From positions 1-6,149 of the forward strand of contig DAOWDY010000027.1 in the NCBI GenBank assembly GCA_030638785.1: a stretch of DNA of 6,149 nt, written 5' to 3'. Positions 1 to 4,867 of the stretch are shown piece after piece. A model generated the notes under the pieces. The model was not told the origin of the DNA. It did no database searches and saw only the letters and a list, made by a program, of their open reading frames with translations. How positions within the stretch are numbered: the first letter of the stretch is position 1; the number at the start of each line of letters is the position of its first letter. Position numbers and translations under genes: made by a program. Source of the stretch: Candidatus Thorarchaeota archaeon. GTDB taxonomy: Archaea; Asgardarchaeota; Thorarchaeia; Thorarchaeales; Thorarchaeaceae.

Positions 1-145
1 ACCAATTCCAATACTCTGCACTGTCAGATATCAGCATCCTTGATTGCCCATGTTCAGGACACGTTTTCTCGAGATAGACCATGTCTGAATCCGTTACTTC
101 ACCTGCATCAACGATTTTGCCACAGGTTGGACAAAGGGCCTTCAA
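1..145 (-). CDS. N-terminal fragment of a radical SAM family protein (cut by the left edge)
   Basis: An open frame of 48 codons runs from a TTG at 145-143 to the window edge without a stop. An in-frame TAG lies eight codons before the TTG, and no ATG or GTG is available between them. A GGAG Shine-Dalgarno (155-158) sits 9 bases before the TTG, which supports this start. The peptide begins M-K-A-L-C-P-T-C-G-K and continues with V-Y-L-E-K-T-C-P-E-H-G at about residues 23-33. This CPxC ... VYLxKxCPEHG arrangement is known from the N-terminus of archaeal MoaA-like radical SAM proteins (COG1964/MJ0619-like; the tetraether lipid synthase Tes has a related start), where it precedes the CxxxCxxC cluster motif. 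That motif would lie beyond the edge, so the radical SAM assignment rests on the N-terminal signature only. The exact substrate class cannot be called. Confidence 0.68.
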   Translation of the reverse strand, partial: MKALCPTCGKIVDAGEVTDSDMVYLEKTCPEHGQSRMLISDSAEYWNW

Positions 146-381
146 TGGTGCACACTCCAGAGTAGTCTAGAATAATGTGATGGTGTTTGTGGATTCAGAC
201 GCAGCATTCTAAGAATCACTTCAGGATTTGACGGCTTCTCGTTTAATAGTAATCGTTCATGCAAAGACAAAAGAATAATCCCTAATACCCCTTATCCAGT
301 ATATCTTCTTTCAAGTCCACCAAGTTATCCTCTCACTAGTCATCTCCACATATTATTCCAACTTGAAATGGTGCATGTTGA
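146..381. other. Divergent intergenic region with weak promoter candidates
   Basis: These 236 bases separate the left-edge minus-strand gene from the plus-strand membrane protein gene, so promoters for both should lie here. I see no open frame with coding character. On the plus strand there are two weak TATA-like stretches, AGTATATC (298-305) and CATATTAT (349-356); neither has a convincing BRE. If the second were used, transcription would start close to the GTG at 382. An 11-base palindrome, ATTCT-A-AGAAT (206-216), lies upstream of the minus-strand gene and could be an operator, but it is short enough to arise by chance. Confidence 0.4.
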
Positions 382-897
382 GTGATATTGCGAGGAACCA
401 ATGGTATATTATCAAACATATTTGGGAAATCATTAGTGAAAGACATGACTACCGAAATCGCCCTCCAAGATAATTCAATAGCGAAGCAAGAAATAGTTCA
501 ACTCATCTCTAACAATATCAGTGCGATTCCTTTGATTGCTGAACATATCAAAATCAGCGAAGACCTGGTTTCTGCATTGATTTCAGAGCTCGTAGAAGAG
601 GGAGTTCTCAAAGGTACTATTAGCCAAGATGGTCTAAGATTTTACAGATCAGACATAAAGATGCCAACCATCTTAGAAGAATCCATAGAAGAGCCACAGA
701 AGGACAGCTCTATGCTTATGATTCCGAAAGCTATCGTAATCACAGGAATATCTCTATTCATCGCAGGTCAGATTTTCGTTAGGATATTCGAGGTAGGTAC
801 ATCCCTCCGAGATACTGCAGCAGGTTTGGTATTCCTAGGTTTGATTGCAATATTTGGAGGTCTTTTCACATTCACCAAATTCGAGGCTAAGAATTAG
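382..897 (+). CDS. Winged-helix-like protein with two C-terminal transmembrane helices (hypothetical)
   Basis: I do not recognise a named family for this 171-residue protein. Residues about 33-92 read as a compact helix-helix-helix-hairpin domain: amphipathic helices (IAKQEIVQLI, IPLIAEHI, DLVSALISELVEEG) are followed by a short beta hairpin (LKGTISQDGLRFYRSD). This is the pattern of winged-helix domains. An acidic linker (97-109) leads to two hydrophobic segments at about 115-135 and 144-165, ending in a short charged tail, so the N-terminal domain is probably tethered to the membrane. A stop codon lies directly before the GTG at 382, and GGTG (370-373) is 8 bases before that GTG. The ATG at 445 (AGTGA just upstream) would give 150 residues, retains the whole recognisable domain and is an equally good start. 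The wing could bind DNA, RNA or protein; no catalytic motif is visible. It is the only complete plus-strand gene, convergent with the dehalogenase gene 41 bases away. Confidence 0.72.
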   Translation: MILRGTNGILSNIFGKSLVKDMTTEIALQDNSIAKQEIVQLISNNISAIPLIAEHIKISEDLVSALISELVEEGVLKGTISQDGLRFYRSDIKMPTILEESIEEPQKDSSMLMIPKAIVITGISLFIAGQIFVRIFEVGTSLRDTAAGLVFLGLIAIFGGLFTFTKFEAKN

Positions 898-938
898 TAA
901 TTATCAGATATGCATCCTAGACCTAGCATAAGAAATCA

Positions 939-1922
939 TTACGTTCTATTGATAAAATTCAAGATTACATGAGCGAGTTCTTCGCTCTTGTCTTCTTGGA
1001 GAAAATGTCCTGCATCTTTGATTGTCACATGCTCTTGTTCCTTAGTACCGGGAATCTTCTTCAGAAAATACTGATCTTCACCTCTCGTGATGGGGTCTTT
1101 GTCGCTAAATGCTGTTAGAAATGGTTTTTCCCATTTTGAGAGAACAGAATCCCATACTCTTTGATTTTGTACAAGTTGAGATGGAACGAGATATGGAAAG
1201 ATACGAGCTCCTGCCTTGTAGTGCTCTTCGGGGAATGGTGCTTCATACGCATTCACCACTTCAGGACTCAGTGTGGTGATTGTTGCTGCCTGAAGGATTG
1301 CTCCAATATCCATAACATCTGCTGTCTTTGAATGTGCTACCCACCTTAGGAAAGTGGTATGCTTCCAAAGGTCTTCAGCTGTCACAGTTCCTGTTCTACG
1401 TACCTTTAGCTTGAACATTGGGTATCCAATCCGCCCCTTCAACCCTCTTGCTGCGGGAAGAGATGTATTAGCAGCCACTACCCGAGAAAAACGTTCAGGA
1501 GCTGCTCCCAACACACGTAATCCAATTAGCCCACCCCAATCCTGACAAAAGAGTGTGATATCTTCTAGATTGATGTTCCTAACGAAGGCAAGCATTGAAT
1601 CAACATGCATCTGGTAACTATAGTCCTTAGTTCGAGCGTATTTGTCAGATCGTCCAAACCCAATAAAATCTGGAGCAACGACACGATATCCTGCTGAAAC
1701 AATAGGGGGAATCATCTTTCTATAGAGATAACTCCATGATGGCTCTCCATGCATTAGGAGAACAGGTGGAGCATCTTCTGATCCCTCATCGACATAGTGA
1801 ATCCGTAGTTTGTCAATCTCCACATAGTTTGGAGTAAAATCATAATCAGGTAGATTCTCAAATTGTGAATCAGGAGTCCGTAGGACTTTAGGTTTTGGCA
1901 TGTCTTTAGAGAGTTGCAACAA
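939..1922 (-). CDS. Haloalkane dehalogenase, HLD-I type alpha/beta-hydrolase
   Basis: This 327-residue protein would hydrolyse carbon-halogen bonds in haloalkanes to an alcohol and halide, in the cytoplasm (no signal peptide). The N-terminal block V-L-R-T-P-D-x-x-F-E-N-L-P-D-Y (13-27) is characteristic of HLD-I. The oxyanion segment H-G-E-P is at 58-61. The nucleophile elbow Q-D-W-G-G places Asp128 as nucleophile with Trp129 next to it as first halide-binding residue. In the cap, F-L-R-W gives Trp194, aligning with Trp175 of DhlA. S-D-K-D-P-I-T-R-G gives Asp276 as catalytic acid, and A-G-H-F-L-Q-E-D gives His306 as base. The pentad is thus complete, and length is normal for the family. The first in-frame start is TTG at 1922; ATG at 1901 would remove seven residues. 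Neither has a clear Shine-Dalgarno. The gene begins 29 bases after the CoA-transferase stop, so translation probably depends on a shared transcript. Related alpha/beta-hydrolases such as epoxide hydrolases are less likely because both halide tryptophans are present. Confidence 0.88.
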   Translation of the reverse strand: MLQLSKDMPKPKVLRTPDSQFENLPDYDFTPNYVEIDKLRIHYVDEGSEDAPPVLLMHGEPSWSYLYRKMIPPIVSAGYRVVAPDFIGFGRSDKYARTKDYSYQMHVDSMLAFVRNINLEDITLFCQDWGGLIGLRVLGAAPERFSRVVAANTSLPAARGLKGRIGYPMFKLKVRRTGTVTAEDLWKHTTFLRWVAHSKTADVMDIGAILQAATITTLSPEVVNAYEAPFPEEHYKAGARIFPYLVPSQLVQNQRVWDSVLSKWEKPFLTAFSDKDPITRGEDQYFLKKIPGTKEQEHVTIKDAGHFLQEDKSEELAHVILNFINRT

Positions 1923-1951
1923 GATGTGAAGAGTGTTTTGTCCCCTGGAAT

Positions 1952-3838
1952 TTACAACTTCAGAGTGAATGTATATTGGTCATCTTCTATGCTCAATTTA
2001 CTTTCAATCAGTTTCCCAGTTCGATGAATGAAGTCAATCATTGGTACATTCTTAGGATGGACATATGCGATGAAACCATTCACTCCCTTGCTCTTGGCAA
2101 TCCTCATCATTTGAGTAAGAAGAAATGTCCCAATCCCTTTATTCTGATACTCATCCTGAACTAATAACGCGAATTCTGCTTGGTTTGTTCGGGGATTCAA
2201 CAAGTATCTTCCAGCCGCAACTATCTTCTCGCATTCAGGATCACCATTCTCAGGAATAACTCCTACAAGAGAGATATCTGAGTCTTGATCTACATAGTAG
2301 AATTCCTGCAATGTCTGTCGACGCAACGATCTCAGAGGTGTCAAGAATCTAAAGAATATTGACTCTTCGCTCAGACTGTAGAAAAGATGTTTAATCCTAT
2401 CAGCATCATCGGGTCGAATTAGTCTGACTCGAACATTTGTTGGGCCATCAGGTCCCTCGAACTCCCTCACAGCCTCATACTCGATCGGGAAGTATGTTCC
2501 TCGTGCAAGGAACGGAACCTGGTCCTCAAACACATATCGCATCTTCTTTGCAGCTTCTAAAAGATCATTTCTGTAATCGGGATGAGCTATTGCAATCAGC
2601 GACAACACACGTTCGCGTATTGTTCTACCTCGAAGTGTGGCAAAACCATATTCCGTGACTATTGTATCAACGTCACCTCTTGTGGTGACTACTCCAGCCC
2701 CCTCACTCAGACGGGGTACAATCTTAGATACAGTACCATTCAACGCGGTTGATTTCAGGCAGATGATTGCCTTCCCACCTTCTGATTGCCATGCACCTCG
2801 GATGAAATCTACCTGCCCGCCGATCCCACTATAGAACTTGTAACCAATCGAATCAGCACAAACCTGCCCAGTGAGGTCAACCTCTAGTGCTGTATTGATT
2901 GCGACCATCTTTTTGTTTTGACTTATTACTGCTGGATCATTTACATAGGATGTTTCTTTAAATTGGAAAGTAGGATTGTTGTTGACATATTCATAGAGTT
3001 TCGAGCTTCCCATTGCAAAACTTGCTGTGACCCTCCCGTTGTTGATCCCCTTCTTCTGATTCGTTACCACTCCACTCTCGAGTAGGTCAATAATGCTATT
3101 GCTGAACATCTCAGTGTGGATTCCCAGGTCTTGGAGCTCTCCTTCGATTAAATTATCAGTAACTGCTCTCGCTAACGTACCAATCCCAATCTCTAGAGTT
3201 GACTCGTTCTCAACCAATCGTGCAGCGTATTTACCAATCAATGCAGTACGCTCACTCACTTCTGGTTCTTCGAATTCTACAAGGGGCTCAGTGTGAGGTA
3301 CAAGATAGTCAATATCTTTTACATGCAGGTAGGACTCACCATGAGTCACTGGCATTCGCTCATTGACTTGTGCGATTACAAGTTCCGCGGACTCAGCTCC
3401 TGTCTTTGTGATATCAACAGAGATGCCTAATGAACAGTATCCAAATTCATCAGGAGGGCTGACCTGAATCAGAGCAACATCAAGAGGAATTCTTCTCGAT
3501 GTGAAGAAATGCGGGATGTCAGAAAGGGGGGCGGGAGTGTAATCGGCTCTACCTTCTGAAACTGCTTCCCTAATATTATCAGAAACAAAGAATGTGTTGT
3601 GTCTAAACTGTGACTGGAACTTCGGGTCTGCTGATGGTGTATCTCCAATAGTCAAGAGGTGCACTATCTCATTATCTGCCATTCTGTCTGCGTTAGCTGC
3701 AAGCTCCTTCACCAGATGATGAGGAATTCCGCAGCCGGTCCCCAGAAGAATGCGCGTACCTCTCTTGATTTGTTTGATCGCGTGGGTAGCGTCAACAATC
3801 TTATCCTTGTACCGTTCGGTCCAGTTGTTCGTGACCAA
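1952..3838 (-). CDS. Acetyl-CoA hydrolase/CoA-transferase fused to a GNAT N-acetyltransferase
   Basis: This is a two-domain protein of 628 residues. Residues 1 to about 455 form a class I CoA-transferase of the 4-hydroxybutyrate CoA-transferase/acetyl-CoA hydrolase family, which moves CoA between an acyl-CoA and a carboxylate such as acetate through a glutamyl-CoA thioester. G-I-G at 218-220 marks the start of the second subdomain, where this protein has T-L-A-R in place of the more usual x-I-P-x. G-I-H-T-E-M-F-S puts the catalytic glutamate at Glu243, and G-G-Q-V-D-F is at 340-345. Residues about 467-628 are a GNAT domain: V-R-L-I-R-P-D-D-A opens it, Q-N-K-G-I-G (565-570) is the acetyl-CoA pyrophosphate loop, and N-V-P-M-I-D-F-I is at 597-604. 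The fusion is an architecture known in prokaryotes. The TTG at 3838 is chosen because TGA lies directly before it in frame and GAGG (3848-3851) sits 9 bases upstream. The true acyl substrate and GNAT target are not readable from sequence. Confidence 0.9.
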   Translation of the reverse strand: MVTNNWTERYKDKIVDATHAIKQIKRGTRILLGTGCGIPHHLVKELAANADRMADNEIVHLLTIGDTPSADPKFQSQFRHNTFFVSDNIREAVSEGRADYTPAPLSDIPHFFTSRRIPLDVALIQVSPPDEFGYCSLGISVDITKTGAESAELVIAQVNERMPVTHGESYLHVKDIDYLVPHTEPLVEFEEPEVSERTALIGKYAARLVENESTLEIGIGTLARAVTDNLIEGELQDLGIHTEMFSNSIIDLLESGVVTNQKKGINNGRVTASFAMGSSKLYEYVNNNPTFQFKETSYVNDPAVISQNKKMVAINTALEVDLTGQVCADSIGYKFYSGIGGQVDFIRGAWQSEGGKAIICLKSTALNGTVSKIVPRLSEGAGVVTTRGDVDTIVTEYGFATLRGRTIRERVLSLIAIAHPDYRNDLLEAAKKMRYVFEDQVPFLARGTYFPIEYEAVREFEGPDGPTNVRVRLIRPDDADRIKHLFYSLSEESIFFRFLTPLRSLRRQTLQEFYYVDQDSDISLVGVIPENGDPECEKIVAAGRYLLNPRTNQAEFALLVQDEYQNKGIGTFLLTQMMRIAKSKGVNGFIAYVHPKNVPMIDFIHRTGKLIESKLSIEDDQYTFTLKL

Positions 3839-3847
3839 TCATCGCCG

Positions 3848-3851
3848 CCTC
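3848..3851 (-). promoter_or_regulatory. Shine-Dalgarno deciding the TTG start of the CoA-transferase gene
   Basis: On the minus strand GAGG, within CTGAGGCGG, lies 9 bases before TTG 3838. Because an in-frame TGA directly precedes that TTG and no other start codon follows closely, this site fixes the start. The nearby ATG is in another frame. Confidence 0.6.
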
Positions 3852-3853
3852 AG

Positions 3854-3926
3854 ACGAAATAAGCAATTCGCCTTGGACCATATAGAGGTTTCGAACTTGA
3901 GCAGATTCTTGGTCATCTTATTTCGT
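3854..3926. repeat. Perfect 10-bp inverted repeat flanking the candidate promoter
   Basis: ACGAAATAAG at 3854-3863 and its exact reverse complement CTTATTTCGT at 3917-3926 lie on either side of the BRE/TATA candidate. Arm centres are 63 bp apart, close to six helical turns. One arm overlaps the expected transcription start and the other lies upstream of the BRE. Operator half-sites for a regulator that loops or blocks the promoter would look like this. The 53-base separation makes a simple RNA hairpin a less natural explanation. Confidence 0.45.
3878..3893 (-). promoter_or_regulatory. Candidate archaeal promoter (BRE plus TATA box) for the CoA-transferase/dehalogenase pair
   Basis: Read on the minus strand the site is CGAAACC followed by TCTATATGG, a purine/A-rich BRE-like element directly upstream of a TATA-like box. 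Start of transcription expected about 25 bases downstream would fall near 3855-3860, giving a leader of roughly 20 bases that still contains the GAGG ribosome-binding site. The site lies in the only sizeable gap within the minus-strand gene series, which suggests that the CoA-transferase and dehalogenase genes form a transcription unit separate from cdhE-cooC. It is a match by eye to consensus, without experimental support. Confidence 0.42.
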
Positions 3927-3954
3927 TAATGAACAGAATTCATTTCGGAATGAA
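3918..3954. repeat. Two near-identical 15-16 bp direct repeats, one forming a short hairpin
   Basis: TTATTTCGTTAATGAA (3918-3933) and TCATTTCGGAATGAA (3940-3954) match apart from one substitution and a TT/G difference, and start 22 bp apart, about two helical turns. The second copy is also part of a 7-bp perfect inverted repeat, ATTCATT-TCGG-AATGAAT (3938-3955). The first contains the right arm of the 10-bp inverted repeat. They sit upstream of the candidate promoter for the CoA-transferase gene and downstream of cooC. No U-tract follows on the minus strand, so a terminator is unlikely. Confidence 0.4.
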
Positions 3955-3995
3955 TGGATTAGGACAAATTACGTTTGATTATGAACAGAGGTATA

Positions 3996-4799
3996 TCATT
4001 GACCCAAGAGCTTGAGCATCGTAGCCTCACTGAGAAGACCTAGATTCTCAGCAATGGCTTCAACAGCCTTCAGAGCAGGAGAGTCATCTGGCAGCTCAAA
4101 TACTGGTTTTCCAAGATAGTTTAGTTTAGCAACCTCATCATCATTGGGTATCATTCCTGCAAGATACAATCCATTCTCCTCAAGGCCTTGTGATACTGCA
4201 TCAACAAGATTGTCAGGTATGCGATTGCCAATCACAACGAGTTTCTTGAAGTCGATATGAACCTCTTTTGCTAGGTCTCTGATTCGAAGTGCAGCCTCGA
4301 ATGCCGCTCTGGATGAATCAATGACTATAATCAAAATGTCCACGTTTCTGTTGGTACGCCGGCTGAAGTGCTCTAGACCTGCACTCATGTCAAGCAGAGT
4401 GATCTCATAGTTCGAGGATAACCTGTCAAGAATCTGTGTGAGAAGCCTGTTGACATAACAATAACAGCCCTCGCCTTCTGTCCGACCCATGGCAAGAAAG
4501 TCGTATCTATCGCCTTCTACGAGTGACTCGAAGATATCGCCTTCCAGAATATCCTGCTTGGCGGCTGATGCAGGTAGTGTGCCATCATCAATGCTCTTTC
4601 GCATCTGTGTTGCAATGTCTCCAACTGATGCGGGAATCTCTACACCCATTACTCGGGGGAGATTCATCACTGGATCAGCATCAACCAAGAGCATCGATCG
4701 TGCAGTCTTCTCTGCAAACACTCTGGAGAGAAGAGCGGAGGTTGTTGTCTTTCCAACGCCACCTTTGCCCGACACTGAAAATACTAGACGTTCTCTCAT
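3996..4799 (-). CDS. cooC: CooC-type nickel-insertion ATPase for CO dehydrogenase/acetyl-CoA synthase
   Basis: A MinD/ParA-class (SIMIBI) ATPase of 267 residues that, in its family, dimerises with ATP and delivers Ni to the CODH active cluster (or, as AcsF, to ACS). The deviant Walker A G-K-G-G-V-G-K-T-T is at 11-19 with signature Lys12. Switch I V-D-A-D-P is at 39-43, and switch II D-M-S-A-G-L-E-H at 137-144 resembles the CooC form DxxAGxEHF. The metal-binding C-Y-C is at Cys112 and Cys114, the same positions as in characterised CooC1. These features separate it from cell-division MinD and from nitrogenase iron protein. The ATG at 4799 is preferred: GGTGAG (minus strand, just upstream) is 8 bases before it, whereas a GTG at 4808 would overlap that ribosome-binding site. 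The longer form would add only three residues. It follows cdhE on the same strand after 68 bases, consistent with an ACDS gene cluster. Confidence 0.9.
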   Translation of the reverse strand: MRERLVFSVSGKGGVGKTTTSALLSRVFAEKTARSMLLVDADPVMNLPRVMGVEIPASVGDIATQMRKSIDDGTLPASAAKQDILEGDIFESLVEGDRYDFLAMGRTEGEGCYCYVNRLLTQILDRLSSNYEITLLDMSAGLEHFSRRTNRNVDILIIVIDSSRAAFEAALRIRDLAKEVHIDFKKLVVIGNRIPDNLVDAVSQGLEENGLYLAGMIPNDDEVAKLNYLGKPVFELPDDSPALKAVEAIAENLGLLSEATMLKLLGQ

Positions 4800-4829
4800 G
4801 TTCGACACTCACCATAACTATAGATAAGA

Positions 4830-4846
4830 AGGGGCATTAAGCCCCT
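4830..4846 (-). other. Intercistronic hairpin between cdhE and cooC
   Basis: On the transcribed strand AGGGGC-TTAAT-GCCCCT forms a perfect 6-bp stem, five of the pairs G-C, with a 5-base loop. It begins 21 bases after the cdhE stop and ends about 30 bases before the cooC ATG. The following bases, TCTTATCTAT, are only moderately T-rich. It could act as a partial terminator or RNA-processing/stability element that lowers cooC expression relative to the abundant corrinoid protein. The structure is seen in the sequence; the role is inferred. Confidence 0.5.
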
Positions 4847-4867
4847 AATATCGTTGTGATATGTACA

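Noticed and set aside
206..216. ATTCT-A-AGAAT palindrome as an operator
   Set aside because: A five-base arm in AT-rich DNA is expected by chance, and no second copy is seen nearby.
898..938. Possible bidirectional terminator between the convergent genes
   Set aside because: Only a weak ATGC/GCAT pairing around repeated CTAG is visible, with no solid stem or T-tract.
1354..1545. Open frame on the plus strand inside the dehalogenase gene
   Set aside because: It lies wholly antisense to a gene with a full catalytic motif set, and its translation shows no domain-like pattern.
1976..3862. Several short plus-strand open frames opposite the CoA-transferase/GNAT gene
   Set aside because: All are antisense to a clearly conserved two-domain protein and their translations show no recognisable motifs.
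4800..4808. GTG at 4808 as the cooC start
   Set aside because: The GGTGAG ribosome-binding site lies directly against this GTG but is ideally placed for ATG 4799; the extra three residues are not part of the conserved domain.
4489..4840. Two overlapping plus-strand frames opposite cooC (112 and 105 codons)
   Set aside because: They are the antisense shadow of the Walker A and switch I region of cooC and overlap each other in different frames.
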